Shown here one piece after another: positions 34,857 through 45,161 of a DNA stretch of 64,000 nucleotides. A program made the position numbers and the translations under genes. The first letter of the stretch is position 1. Each line of letters begins with the position of its first letter. Below the pieces are notes generated by a model. The model saw nothing but the letters and a program-made list of their open reading frames with translations. It searched no databases and had not been told where the DNA came from. This stretch comes from Pseudomonas paeninsulae (GTDB lineage: Bacteria > Pseudomonadota > Gammaproteobacteria > Pseudomonadales > Pseudomonadaceae): contig NZ_CP141799.1 in NCBI RefSeq assembly GCF_035621475.1, positions 280,001 to 344,000 on the forward strand, in the 5' to 3' direction.

Positions 34857-37800
34857 GCCGATTCTCCATGGCGGGTAGTAGGCGGGCGAGCAAGTGCAGG
34901 AAGTGTCGCGCACTGGTGCGCGATTTGGCTAGGGTGGCCTCGACCTGGCCGAGGCGCTCGGCCGGCAGGTCCTGGGCGGAGAGTACCACCACGGGTACTC
35001 CAGGATGGTGCTGGTGGATTTCTTCGAGCAGTTCCAGGCCGTTGCCGTCGGGCAGGCTGAGATCCAGCAAAATCAGGTCGTAGCTGCCTTGGCTGAGCAG
35101 TTGGCGGGCCTCGGTGAGGCTGCTGGCTGAGACGAAATCGGCCAGCGTGCGGCCCTGTTCGGCAATCACCTGACGCAAGTCGGGATCGTCCTCGATATGC
35201 AGCACCCGGGGTCTTTCCGGTAGCCCGTGCAGGGCCTGACGCAGGCGGGCCAGCAGGCTGTGGCGGTCTATCGGCTTGTCCAGCCAGTCGATGGCCTGGA
35301 AGCTGCCGTTCAGACTCAGCCGGCCCTCGTCGCAGGCGGCGGAAATCACCAGCACCGGCAGCTCCTCGGTGGCGGGATCGTTGCGCAACTCGCGGATCAA
35401 CTGCAGGCCATTGCCGTCCGGTAGGCGCAGGTCCAGGGTGACGGCGGCGAAGCGGTGCTCGGCCAGCAGTGTCCGGGCCTGCTCCAGGCTGGCGGCCAAC
35501 ATCACCCGGTAGCCGGCGTGGCTCAGGAACTGGCGCAGCAGCTGGGCGATATCGGCTTCATCTTCGATCACCAGCAAGCTGGGTCGCTCAGCCTCTTCGG
35601 CGTTGCTCGCCAGGTTCGTGGCCTCCAGCAGCGGCAACTCGAACCAGAAGGTCGCCCCCTGGCCCTCGATCGAGTCGAAGCCGATGCGCCCGCCCATGCG
35701 TTCGATCAGCTCCTTGCTGATCGCCAGGCCCAGCCCGGTGCCGCCTTTCTGCCGGCTGTCGGTGGCGTCGGCTTGGGAAAATTTCTGAAACATCCGCTCG
35801 CGGAATTCAGTCGGAATACCGGGGCCCTGGTCGCTGACGCTGACCCGTAGGCGTTGCTCGCGCAGTTCACTGTTCAGGCGTACCTGGGCGCCGGGCGGAG
35901 AAAACTTGATGGCATTGGAGAGGAAGTTGGCCAGCACCTGCTGCACGCGCATGGCATCGGCCCGCACCTTGAGGGATGGGCCCCGCTCCTGCACCAGCTG
36001 CACGCCATGCTGGTCGGCATAGGCCTGGTTGTTCGCCAGGCTCTCGTCGAGCTGGGCGTCCAGCTGCAGGCTACGCAGCTGGAAATTCATCTTTCCGGCC
36101 ACCAGCTTGTCCATGTCCAGCAGGTCGTTGATCAAATGACTCAGGCGCAGGCTGTTGTGATGGGCGATATCGAGCATCTGCCGCATGCTCTCCGGCAGTT
36201 CGCCGAGCGCACCGCCCTGGATCAGGCCGAGCGAGCCGGAGATCGAGGTCAGCGGTGTGCGCAGCTCATGGCTGACCGTGGAGACGAACTCGCGCTGCAT
36301 GCGTTCGCTGCGCTTGCGCTCGGTGATGTCATGCAGCACCGCGACGGCGCCGAGCTGGCGGCCATCGGGGGCATACAGTGGGTCGGCGTTGGTGGTGACG
36401 AAGCGGGGCGCCTGGCCCTTGACCACTATGCTGATTTCCGCGTCGCGCACCCGCTCGCCCTGCAGCGCCCGCAGCAGGGGGATCTTGGTGCTGGCCAGCG
36501 GAGTCTGGCCGTCGGCCTCGAACAGGTCGTAATAGTCGCCCCATTGCTCGGGTGCGAGCAGGCTGACATCGGTGCCATGCCATTGTCGGGCGGTATCGTT
36601 GAACAGGGTTAATTGGCCCTGGGCATCGCAGGCGATCACCCCCTCGGCGAGCGCCTCGAGCAGGCGCCGGTTCATTTCCTGCTGCTGTTCCAGTTCCTGC
36701 TCCTGGTGTTTGCGCGCGCTGATGTCGCTGATCACCCCATGCCAGATCACCGAGCCATCGGCCTGGCGCAGGGGAGTGGCTTTGCCTTCGACCCAGATCA
36801 GGCCCTTGCTGGGATGGCGCACGCGGTATTCCTGGTGCCATTGGCTCAGCGTTCTGGCCGAGTCGCGTATGGCGTCGGCAACGCTGGCGCGATCGTCCTC
36901 ATGGATGGCCGCGAACACGGCCTTGCTATGCTCGCGGACATCGGCCGGGGTCAGCCCGTAGATGTCGACTATGCCCTCGCTGGCGTAGGGGAAGCGCACC
37001 GTGCCCCGCTCGGACAACAGCGCCTGGAACACCATGCCGGGTAACTGCGCGGCGATCTGCCGCAGGCGCTGCAGGGCTTGTTCGCGCTGGCTCAGGTCCT
37101 GGGCGATGGCGACGTAACCGAGCAGGACTCCGCCCTCGTCGCGTACCGCGGAGACTGTTAGCAAGGCCGGCAGCTGGCGGCCGTCCTGGCGAACGAAGGA
37201 CCATTCGCGCGGCTGGTCCTGGCCGCGCGCGGCATGTGCGGCCAGCACAGAGAAGTCCGCGCCGATGGTCTGCTCGCATTCCTGGCCGAGCGCCTCGGTG
37301 CGGCCCGCCAGTTGCTTGGGGTCGAGCAGGGCGGTGGCAAAGGGGCGGCCGAGCAGGTGCTGCTGGGCGTAGCCGAGCAAGTGTTCGGCGGCCGGGTTGA
37401 CGCTGCTGATCTCGCCCGTGGGCGTGGTGGCAATGATCGCACTGCCGGCGCTGGCGAGGATGGCGCGCTGCAGCGCCGCCTGCTCGGCATGCTGGTGCAG
37501 GTTCAGGCGCAGCTCGCACAGGCGCACGACCTGGCGGCCGAGGCGGCGCAGACCGTCGCGCTGCGGGGTGGTCAATTGACGCGGCTGGCGGTCGATCACG
37601 CAGAGGGTGCCGAGGTTGTGTCCGCGACTGGTGGTCAGCGGGATGCCGGCGTAGAAGCGAATATGTGGCGCCCCGGTGACCAGCGGGTTGTTGGCGAAGC
37701 GCGGGTCTTCCAGGGCGTCGGGGATTTCGAACAACTGCTGGGCGAGGATCGCATGGGCGCAGAAAGCCTGCTCGCGGGGCGTCTCGCAGACGTCCAGGCC

Positions 37801-38001
37801 GACTTTGCTCTTGAACCACTGGCGTTGCTCGTCGAGCAGCGAGACCAGGGCGATGGGCGCGTCGCAGAGTTGCGCGGCGAGCTGGGAGAGGTCGTCGAAG
37901 GCCTCCTCGGCGGGCGTGTCGAGCAACTGGTACAGCTGGAGCTCGGCGAGCCGCGCGGCTTCGTCGAAGGGCAAGGTCGGCCCCGTGGGGGTTCGGTTCA
38001 T
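34849..38001 (-). CDS. Hybrid sensor histidine kinase (GAF-PAS-PAS-PAS-HisKA-HATPase-REC-REC)
   Basis: This 1050-residue cytosolic hybrid kinase has no transmembrane segment. It has a GAF domain (about 20-170, GTLCVIDRQPRQLT), three PAS domains (about 180-565), HisKA with VSHELRTPLTSISGSLGLI (His578), HATPase_c with ANFLSNAIKFSP and KGGTGLGLAISKELIERMGG, then two receivers (VTLDLRLPDGNG and LILLDLSLPDGNG). A soluble signal or redox state is the likely stimulus. AAGGAC precedes ATG 38001. It is translationally coupled to the receiver gene at 34470. Its kinase core closely matches the next two kinases. Confidence 0.93.
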   Translation of the reverse strand: MNRTPTGPTLPFDEAARLAELQLYQLLDTPAEEAFDDLSQLAAQLCDAPIALVSLLDEQRQWFKSKVGLDVCETPREQAFCAHAILAQQLFEIPDALEDPRFANNPLVTGAPHIRFYAGIPLTTSRGHNLGTLCVIDRQPRQLTTPQRDGLRRLGRQVVRLCELRLNLHQHAEQAALQRAILASAGSAIIATTPTGEISSVNPAAEHLLGYAQQHLLGRPFATALLDPKQLAGRTEALGQECEQTIGADFSVLAAHAARGQDQPREWSFVRQDGRQLPALLTVSAVRDEGGVLLGYVAIAQDLSQREQALQRLRQIAAQLPGMVFQALLSERGTVRFPYASEGIVDIYGLTPADVREHSKAVFAAIHEDDRASVADAIRDSARTLSQWHQEYRVRHPSKGLIWVEGKATPLRQADGSVIWHGVISDISARKHQEQELEQQQEMNRRLLEALAEGVIACDAQGQLTLFNDTARQWHGTDVSLLAPEQWGDYYDLFEADGQTPLASTKIPLLRALQGERVRDAEISIVVKGQAPRFVTTNADPLYAPDGRQLGAVAVLHDITERKRSERMQREFVSTVSHELRTPLTSISGSLGLIQGGALGELPESMRQMLDIAHHNSLRLSHLINDLLDMDKLVAGKMNFQLRSLQLDAQLDESLANNQAYADQHGVQLVQERGPSLKVRADAMRVQQVLANFLSNAIKFSPPGAQVRLNSELREQRLRVSVSDQGPGIPTEFRERMFQKFSQADATDSRQKGGTGLGLAISKELIERMGGRIGFDSIEGQGATFWFELPLLEATNLASNAEEAERPSLLVIEDEADIAQLLRQFLSHAGYRVMLAASLEQARTLLAEHRFAAVTLDLRLPDGNGLQLIRELRNDPATEELPVLVISAACDEGRLSLNGSFQAIDWLDKPIDRHSLLARLRQALHGLPERPRVLHIEDDPDLRQVIAEQGRTLADFVSASSLTEARQLLSQGSYDLILLDLSLPDGNGLELLEEIHQHHPGVPVVVLSAQDLPAERLGQVEATLAKSRTSARHFLHLLARLLPAMENRHA

Positions 38002-38064
38002 CTGCAGGTCCTTGCGCGGGGTGAGTGTGCCGGCCAGGAGGGCTGGCGCCGTGGCCGGTACTGC

Positions 38065-38259
38065 CTACTGCGTCGAGTCATGGTTGCTGCCCTCCGGGCT
38101 GTGACGCTTGGCTGCGGCCGTGATGGATTGCTCCAGGCTCGCCAACAGTTGCGCCTCGTCGAACGGTTTTTCCAGCCAGGCAATGCCCTGTGTCTCCTCC
38201 AGCAACTTGCGGCCCTCATCGCAGAAGGCGGCGTTCGCCAGGTTCAGGGGGGTGTGCAT
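38065..38259 (-). pseudogene. Receiver-domain C-terminal fragment (remnant)
   Basis: This 64-codon frame aligns with the last third of the first receiver in the adjacent hybrid kinase. Compare FCDEGRKLLEETQGIAWLEK here with ACDEGRLSLNGSFQAIDWLD there, both followed by KP and a LLA.L helix. The phosphoacceptor Asp region is absent. It has AAGGAC before its ATG and may be translated, but as a receiver it is broken. It probably remains from a deleted hybrid-kinase tail. Confidence 0.65.
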
Positions 38260-38356
38260 GGCTTGTCCTTAGCGCGCTGGCGCAGCGGTGCGACGTGGTG
38301 TGCGGTTTCCCGGCATGCCGATAAGCGCTTGCTTGGGCGTTCCAGTAGGGCGCAGC

Positions 38357-40315
38357 TCATGCCGGTAGATCCGTTGTGGCCGATTCGGCCAGTGGCAGCT
38401 CGAGCCAGAAGGTAGCGCCTTGGCCCGGCAGCGAATCGAAGCCAATGCGCCCGCCCATGCGCTCGATCAGCTCTTTGCTGATCGCCAGGCCTAGCCCGGT
38501 GCCGCCCTTCTGGCGGGTGTCGGAAGCGTCGGCTTGGGCGAATTTTTGAAAAATCTGCTCTTGAAACGCTGCCGGAACCCCCGGGCCGCGATCACGCACA
38601 TTGAGGCGCAGATGCTGGCCGCGGCGTTCGGTATAAAGATCGACGGCGCCGCCGCGCGGGGAAAATTTGGCGGCGTTGGACAGCAGGTTGGCCAGCACCT
38701 GCTGCAGGCGGTGAGCGTCGACCCTGACCCGGTCCGCGCAGTTGGCGAGCTGACGCAGATGGACCCCATAGTTCTCGGCATACGCCTGGTTGCTGTGCAG
38801 GGCCTGCTCGATCAGTGGCTGCAGGGTCAGTGGTTGGACATCGAACCGCATCTTGCCAGCCGCCAGCTTGCCGATGTCCAGCAGGTCGTTGATCAGCGTG
38901 ACCAGGCGCTGACTATTGTGCTGGGCGATCTGCAGCATGGGCTGCAAAGCCTCCGGCACCTCGCCCAGCGCGCCGGCATTGATCAGCTCCAGCGGGCCGA
39001 TGATGGCGGTCAGCGGAGTGCGCAGCTCATGGCTGACGGTGGAGATGAATTCGTTTTGCAGGTGCAGCAGGCGTTTGCTCTCGCGAATGTCCTGGATATG
39101 CAGAATGCGGGTTGCGTCAGTCTCCAGGCCGCCACTCAGGACCGCGGCACTGAGCATCACGGCGACGGGCTCGCCCCGGGCATCGAGTAGGTTTTGTTGC
39201 CAGCTGCGGTTGTGCCCTGGCGTTGTTGCCGCCAATTCTGCGTTCAACTGCGGGTGACAGGACGCCGCGCAGAATTGTCGTAGGTGCTGGTGGCGCAGCG
39301 TGGCGGGGCTGCGTTGCAGCAGCTGGCAAAGGGCCTGGTTGGCGGCCAGCAGACAGCCGTGTTGATCGAGCAGGGCCAAGCCCATCGGCGTCATGTCAAA
39401 GGCATCGAGAAACTGTTGCTGGCTCTGATTGAGCGCCAGCAGCAGGCTGGCCTGGCGGTGCTGGCCGTGCAGCGCCAGGCTGACCAGGGCGGTGCAGATC
39501 AGCGCCAGACTCCAGCCCAGCAGACGTAGCCAGGCAGGCAGAGGTTTGGGCGCGATCAGGTAGTGGGCCTCAAGTTGCCAGTTGGCGCCGGCAAGCACAA
39601 TCGGTAGCTTGACGTGGACGGCGTCAGGCTCGGTTGCGGTCTGCGCCAGGCTGGCGCTGGCCGGCTCGGCAAGTGGCTGGAGGCTGATCGCAATGCCTTG
39701 CTGGCGGGCAATCTCCTCAACCTGGGCATACAGCTGGTCGAAGTCGATGACCGTGCTGATCATGCCCCAGTAGCGCTGGTCATCGAGAAATACCGGCACT
39801 CGATAGATCAGGCCTGTCCCGCCCTGAACCAATTGCAGCGGGCCGTCGAGATTGGCGGTGCGACTGGCGATGATGCGCTCCACCGCGGGCCATTGCTCGG
39901 CCTGATCGGGATAATAAAGGCCGAGCGCGGCTTCGTTGCCGGCCAGCGGGTAGACCAAGGCGACGCGATTGTCTGGCGCCAGGCCGATATTGCGAATGTG
40001 TCGACCTTGCTGGAGCAGCCCCTCCAGCCAGGGTTTGAGTTCCTGTGGATCTATCTGGCCCTGCTTGGCCGGGATATAGGCGGCCAGGCCACTGGCGAGG
40101 TGCAAGGTGGCATTCAGTTCGGCGAGCAGCACCACACGCACTTCGCCGGTATGGGCTGCGAGCGCTTGCTGGTTGGCTTGCAGCTGACGCAAGGCATATT
40201 GCTGCAGTAACAGTTCGACGCCCAGCACCAGCACCAGCAGCAGGCCCAGGCTGATAGCCCAGTTCAGCGTTTGGCGGCGCTGCGAGCGGGCCGTTTGTTG
40301 GGTGACACTGCTCAT
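38357..40315 (-). CDS. Membrane sensor histidine kinase (CHASE-PAS-HisKA-HATPase)
   Basis: This 652-residue inner-membrane kinase has TM1 at about 17-38 and a periplasmic CHASE-type domain at about 70-240 (YPLAGNEAALGLYYPDQAEQ, then GLIYRVPVFLDDQRYWG). TM2 lies at about 262-283, then a PAS domain, HisKA with VSHELRTPLTAIIGPLELI (His429), and HATPase_c with KGGTGLGLAISKELIERMGG. There is no receiver. It starts inside the stop of the 40312 kinase gene (ATGA overlap) with GAGG upstream. Output is probably one of the receivers in this cluster. Confidence 0.92.
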   Translation of the reverse strand: MSSVTQQTARSQRRQTLNWAISLGLLLVLVLGVELLLQQYALRQLQANQQALAAHTGEVRVVLLAELNATLHLASGLAAYIPAKQGQIDPQELKPWLEGLLQQGRHIRNIGLAPDNRVALVYPLAGNEAALGLYYPDQAEQWPAVERIIASRTANLDGPLQLVQGGTGLIYRVPVFLDDQRYWGMISTVIDFDQLYAQVEEIARQQGIAISLQPLAEPASASLAQTATEPDAVHVKLPIVLAGANWQLEAHYLIAPKPLPAWLRLLGWSLALICTALVSLALHGQHRQASLLLALNQSQQQFLDAFDMTPMGLALLDQHGCLLAANQALCQLLQRSPATLRHQHLRQFCAASCHPQLNAELAATTPGHNRSWQQNLLDARGEPVAVMLSAAVLSGGLETDATRILHIQDIRESKRLLHLQNEFISTVSHELRTPLTAIIGPLELINAGALGEVPEALQPMLQIAQHNSQRLVTLINDLLDIGKLAAGKMRFDVQPLTLQPLIEQALHSNQAYAENYGVHLRQLANCADRVRVDAHRLQQVLANLLSNAAKFSPRGGAVDLYTERRGQHLRLNVRDRGPGVPAAFQEQIFQKFAQADASDTRQKGGTGLGLAISKELIERMGGRIGFDSLPGQGATFWLELPLAESATTDLPA

Positions 40316-43300
40316 GCCAGCCTCGCATCGGGGAGTTCGAACCAGAAGGTCGCGCCCTGGCCTGCGAGCGAGTCGAAGCCGATCTGCCCGCCCATGCGTT
40401 CGATCAGCTCCTTGCTGATCGCCAGACCCAGGCCGGTGCCGCCTTTCTGCCGGGTATTGCTGGCATCGGCCTGGGAGAACTTGGCGAAGATGCTCGCCTT
40501 GAATGCCTCGGGAATACCTTGGCCGTGGTCGCGCACGCTGACCCGCACCTGGTCACCGCGTTGTTGCACGGCAACCTCGACAGGCTGTCCGGCGGGCGAG
40601 AACTTGGCCGCATTGGACAGCAGGTTGGCCAGTACCTGGGCCAGGCGCTGGCTGTCGACCCGTACTTGGGTGGCCGGCAGGGTATCGAGCAGCTGCAGCT
40701 GCACCCGATACTGGCTGGCATACGGCTGGTTCTGCGCGATGGCCTGTGCGAGCAATGGCTGCAGGGGCTGCTCGTTCAGCTCGATCGGCATCTTGCCGGC
40801 CACCAGTTTGTCCATGTCCAGCAGGTCGTTGATCAGCTGGCTGAGGTGCTGGCTGTTGTCCTGGGCAATCGTCAGCATCTGCTGCATGGCCGCCGGCACC
40901 GCGCCGAGCACGCCACCGTTGATCAGGCCGAGGGAGCCGGCGATGGCGGTCAGCGGGGTGCGCAGTTCGTGGCTGACGGTGGAGACGAACTCGCTTTTCA
41001 TCTGTTCGATGCGCTTGCGTTCACTGATATCGCGGATTACCGCGATGAAGCGCCGCTGGCCCTGGTGGCTGATCTGCGACACGGCCAGCTCCATGGCGAA
41101 CTGCTCGCCATTGCGGCGCAGGCCCTTAAACTCGCGCACCGTGCCGATCAGCCGGGTCTCGCCGGTTTGCTGGTAACGCGCCAGGTAACCATCGTGGGCC
41201 GAGCGCTCCGGTTCGGGCATCAGCAGGCTGACGTTGCGGCCTGCCACCTGGGCCAGGCCGTAGCCGAACAGCTGTTCCGCGGCGCGGTTGAAGGTATCGA
41301 TGTTGCCCTGTTCATCGATGGTGATGATGGCGTCCAAGACGTTGTCGAGCAGGGTGTGCAGGTAGTGCTCGCGTTCGCGGACGGCGCGCTCGGCGGCGAC
41401 CCGTTCGCTGAAGTCCTGAATCTGTGAGATGAAGTGCACCGGTCGGCCATCGTCATCGCGCACCAGCGAGACGCTGAGCAGTACCCAGATGGTCCGGCCC
41501 TGGCGATCCAGGTAACGCTTTTCCATCTGATAGCCATTGCTCCGTCCGGCCAGCAGCGCCTCGACATTCTCCAGGTCGGTGGTCAGGTCGTCGGGGTGGG
41601 TGATCTGCTGGAAGTCGCTGGCCAGCAATTGCGCGCGACTGTAGCCGAGCATGCGGCAGAGCTCGTCGTTGACTTCCAGCCAGCGCCCCTCGGGACTGAC
41701 CAGGGCCATGCCCTGGGGCGCGGTGTTGAAGGCACTGCTGAACAGTTGCTGGCTGAGCTTGAGTTCGTCTTCGATCTGCTTGCGTTCGCTGATGTCCCAG
41801 ATGAATCCGTTCAGCCACAGCAGGTTGCCCTGATTGTCGTATTCGCCGCGGCCCTTTTCCCGTACCCAGACGTTGTGACCATCGGCGTGCTGCAAGCGAT
41901 AGGTCAGCTCGAAGACGTCCTGACGCAAGATTTGCGCCTGGATGTCGTAGGTGCTGGCGCGGTCGTGCGGGTGAACCACGCTGGCATAGCTGCGTACCCG
42001 GTTGTCGATAAAGTCGCTGACCGGGTAGCCGCTCAGTTGCTCGATTTCATCGCCCATGAAGCGCATGGTCCAGTCGCCATCGTGGCGGCAGCGGTAGACC
42101 ACCCCGGGCAGGTTGGCGACCATGCCGCGGAAGCGACTTTCGCTTTTTTGCAGGGCGCGGGTAGCCTGCTGCAAGGCACTGAGATCGGTGGCAATGCCGA
42201 GGTAGCCGTGAATACTGTCTTGCTCGTTGCGGATGGCGTTGATCGTCAGGTTGACGATGCGTTGTTCGCCGTCTTTGCGGATATAGGTCCACTGCTGGGT
42301 TTTCGCATGGCCGCCCTGGATATTGGCGACGAACACCTCGAAACCCTGGATCTCGCGGCCAAGCTCGTGGCTCAGTTCGCGGCCGCGGGCACGCACCTCT
42401 TCGGGCTGGTGAAACAGCATCGGTGAGTGCTGGCCAACCACCTCTGCGGCCCGATAGCCGAGGAGCAGTTCGGCGCCAGGATTGAACAGACTGATCACCC
42501 CGCTGGCATCGGTGGCGATGATGGAGACCCCGGTAGCCGAGTCGAGCACGGCCTGGAGGAAGGCGCGGGCCTCTTGCACCTGAGCTTCGCGCTGCTTGAG
42601 CTCGCTGACGTCCTGCACGGTGCCGGCCAGGCGGGTCATGCGGCCCTGTTCGTCGGGTTGCAGGCGGGCCAGTTCATGCACCCAGCGGACCTCGCCATCG
42701 GGGCGCAGGATGCGATGCACCACGTCGTGTAAGCCGCCTGCCAGCGCCCGTTGTTCGCTGGCCTCGACCAGGGCCCGATCCTCGGGGTGCACAGAGCGCT
42801 TGAAAGCCTCGGTGTTCGGGGTAAAACCCTGAGGGTCGTAACCGAAGATGGCGAAGATGGTGTCCGACCAGTCCAGCTCGCCAGTCTGCAGATTGGCTTG
42901 CCAGTGGCCCAGGCGGGCGATCTGCTGGGCCTCCTTCAGGCGCTCCAGCAGGGTCTGCCGGGTCTGCTCCTGCTGCTGGCGGTCGAGGGTGGCGCCGACC
43001 CAGCGAGCGAACAGACGAAGGAACTCGCGGTCGGCCTCATCGAATGGCTGGCTGCGCACCTCGGGTGAGGCGAAGCACAGCGTGCCGAAACGCTGGCCCG
43101 CGACCCAGATGGCGGTGCCGATATAGGTTTCCAGGGCAAACAGCGGGTAGCAGGGGTGAGTGGCGTGAGCCGATTGGCCCATGCAGTCGATGGCCAGCAC
43201 TGCATCGCTGTGCAGGGTGAGGCTGCAGTAGGTGTCGCCCAGGGGAAAGTGCTGGCCGTCACTCAGGGCGCCCGCTGGTGATACTTGAACCCGCACCTGG

Positions 43301-45132
43301 TAATCATCGGCCTCGATCTGGCTGATGATGGCCAGTGGCACCTGGTAGAAGCTGGCGCCCAGTTGCAGAGCCTGGCGCAGTTGTTCTTGACTGCTCAGGG
43401 TGGGCAGGGCGGCAATCTCGTTGAGTGCGCGCAGGGCCGCTTGCTGGCGCTGCAGATGCTGCTGCGCCTGTTCGCGTTGCACGTCGCGGCGCAGCGCCTC
43501 GATCAACTGACCCAGGGTGGCGAGCAAGGGTTGCAGCTGCTCGGCCAGGGCGTCCTGATAACCATCGGCGCAGTTGGCCAGGCCGAGCATACCCACCAGC
43601 CGACCATGGGCATGAATGGGCAGGCCGGCAAATGCCAGCAGCGGCGGATGCCCGGCAGGTAAACCGCCGCTATGTGGATGCTGCGCAGGCTGATTGCTGA
43701 TCAGCGCCTCGCCGCTGCGCATCACCTGGCCGAACAGCGTGTCGAGATTGCGGAACTCCATGCCCTGCGCCGAGCGTTCGGCATAGAACGCGGCACTGGC
43801 GCTGTCCCAGGCAATATTGCTGATGCTGTAGGTGTGCAGGTAGGGCGCGCCCTGTTCATCCTCAAGCACTTCGCCGATGAAGCCGAACTGGCTGGCGGTC
43901 AGTTCGAGGATGCGCTCAAGCAGCGCATTGAAGGATTCGTGCTGGTTTTGTGCGGTGATATAGGCCGCCTGGGCCTGAGCGATCACCGCCAGCAACTGAC
44001 GCGACTGCTCGCTTTGCCGGTGCTTGTGCTGCAGCTCGTCGCGGTGGCGGCGGGTCAATACCTGGCTAGCGTGACGGGTGCTCAGCAGCAGCAACAGAAG
44101 CAGGGCTTCTGCGCCGAACCAGGCCAGCAGCCATTTGCCGATCAGCCAGTGCTGGTCGCTCTGGTGGCGCGCGAGCTGTGCGCTGATATCGCGCCAGGTC
44201 AGGGCGATGGCTGAGGTGCTTTGACTGGGTGTGACGGCTGACAAATAGTCGGGCAGTAGCACTTGATTGAGCAGGTAGGTACGACCCTGATCTTCGAGCA
44301 GTTTGATCGTGTTGCCGGCGGCAGGTGCGGGCAACACCTGTTGGGTTTGCCAACGCTGCACCTGGCCGCGCGAGAAGCCTTCAAGGGTCCAGTCGTCGGC
44401 GTCCTCGGCCAGGCTAGGCAGTCCTTCAGCGCTGAGCGCTGGCGCTTGCGCGGCGCGCTTGACCAGCAAGGCGATGCCGGAATCCAGTTCCTGATCCAGC
44501 TGCTGCAAATCGCTGTGCAGGCTCTGGGTGACTTCCACGGCGCCGACGGTTACGGCATTGCGTGTGCCTTCCACCTGCAGCAGGGTTATCGCACCCATCA
44601 CCAGGCTGTCGGCGCCAAGATCCAGGCCGGCCTTGTTTTGCTGGTCACGCAGGGCGTCGCTGAGCATCGAAGGATGGCCGTTGCGCTGGTCACCAAACTG
44701 CGTGGGTTGATGCACGCGCAGTAGCACTTCTGCCGTGGGCGCGAGGTGGATGTAGAGCTTGAATGGATGACTGGTCTGCAGGTGGCGCCAGCGTGGAGCC
44801 AGGCGGGTGTAGAGCTGGTTGCGGATGGCCTTCGCAGCGGCCTGGTCCGGGTTGTTGCCGTTGTGCAGGGCATAGGCCTGGCGCACCAGTTCGATGACCC
44901 AGGAGTCGGCGGCAATGCTCTCGGCCAGCAGCTGCGCCTGATCGCGCTGGCGCCGCTGGGAGCTGTGCAGGGCCTGGCGCTGAAAATCGGCCTGCTTGGT
45001 CATCTGCAGTTGCCAGAAGGTTTCCCGATCGTTCAGGGCGAGCCAGCCCAGAGCGGCAAAGAACAGCGCCAGGGCGAGGCTGCCGAGGCCGACTATCCAG
45101 CGGATCGCGGCGGATACTTTCCTGGTGTTCAT
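40312..45132 (-). CDS. Giant membrane sensor histidine kinase (GAF-GAF-five PAS-HisKA-HATPase)
   Basis: This is a ~1606-residue kinase. TM1 lies at about 10-32 and a ~300-residue periplasmic sensor carries KLYIHLAPTAEVLLRVHQP. TM2 near 335-355 is followed by two GAF-like domains (about 385-725) and five PAS modules (about 735-1370), each with the ...LGY/FGY pattern and several with PAC tails. HisKA has VSHELRTPLTAIAGSLGLI (His1388), and HATPase_c has KGGTGLGLAISKELIERMGG. No receiver is attached. ATG 45132 has AGGA suitably upstream; an ATG at 45141 is possible. The seven cytosolic sensor modules are unusual. It overlaps the next kinase gene. Confidence 0.92.
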   Translation of the reverse strand: MNTRKVSAAIRWIVGLGSLALALFFAALGWLALNDRETFWQLQMTKQADFQRQALHSSQRRQRDQAQLLAESIAADSWVIELVRQAYALHNGNNPDQAAAKAIRNQLYTRLAPRWRHLQTSHPFKLYIHLAPTAEVLLRVHQPTQFGDQRNGHPSMLSDALRDQQNKAGLDLGADSLVMGAITLLQVEGTRNAVTVGAVEVTQSLHSDLQQLDQELDSGIALLVKRAAQAPALSAEGLPSLAEDADDWTLEGFSRGQVQRWQTQQVLPAPAAGNTIKLLEDQGRTYLLNQVLLPDYLSAVTPSQSTSAIALTWRDISAQLARHQSDQHWLIGKWLLAWFGAEALLLLLLLSTRHASQVLTRRHRDELQHKHRQSEQSRQLLAVIAQAQAAYITAQNQHESFNALLERILELTASQFGFIGEVLEDEQGAPYLHTYSISNIAWDSASAAFYAERSAQGMEFRNLDTLFGQVMRSGEALISNQPAQHPHSGGLPAGHPPLLAFAGLPIHAHGRLVGMLGLANCADGYQDALAEQLQPLLATLGQLIEALRRDVQREQAQQHLQRQQAALRALNEIAALPTLSSQEQLRQALQLGASFYQVPLAIISQIEADDYQVRVQVSPAGALSDGQHFPLGDTYCSLTLHSDAVLAIDCMGQSAHATHPCYPLFALETYIGTAIWVAGQRFGTLCFASPEVRSQPFDEADREFLRLFARWVGATLDRQQQEQTRQTLLERLKEAQQIARLGHWQANLQTGELDWSDTIFAIFGYDPQGFTPNTEAFKRSVHPEDRALVEASEQRALAGGLHDVVHRILRPDGEVRWVHELARLQPDEQGRMTRLAGTVQDVSELKQREAQVQEARAFLQAVLDSATGVSIIATDASGVISLFNPGAELLLGYRAAEVVGQHSPMLFHQPEEVRARGRELSHELGREIQGFEVFVANIQGGHAKTQQWTYIRKDGEQRIVNLTINAIRNEQDSIHGYLGIATDLSALQQATRALQKSESRFRGMVANLPGVVYRCRHDGDWTMRFMGDEIEQLSGYPVSDFIDNRVRSYASVVHPHDRASTYDIQAQILRQDVFELTYRLQHADGHNVWVREKGRGEYDNQGNLLWLNGFIWDISERKQIEDELKLSQQLFSSAFNTAPQGMALVSPEGRWLEVNDELCRMLGYSRAQLLASDFQQITHPDDLTTDLENVEALLAGRSNGYQMEKRYLDRQGRTIWVLLSVSLVRDDDGRPVHFISQIQDFSERVAAERAVREREHYLHTLLDNVLDAIITIDEQGNIDTFNRAAEQLFGYGLAQVAGRNVSLLMPEPERSAHDGYLARYQQTGETRLIGTVREFKGLRRNGEQFAMELAVSQISHQGQRRFIAVIRDISERKRIEQMKSEFVSTVSHELRTPLTAIAGSLGLINGGVLGAVPAAMQQMLTIAQDNSQHLSQLINDLLDMDKLVAGKMPIELNEQPLQPLLAQAIAQNQPYASQYRVQLQLLDTLPATQVRVDSQRLAQVLANLLSNAAKFSPAGQPVEVAVQQRGDQVRVSVRDHGQGIPEAFKASIFAKFSQADASNTRQKGGTGLGLAISKELIERMGGQIGFDSLAGQGATFWFELPDARLA

Positions 45133-45161
45133 GCGCAACATCCTGAGCGAACTGGCTGCAT

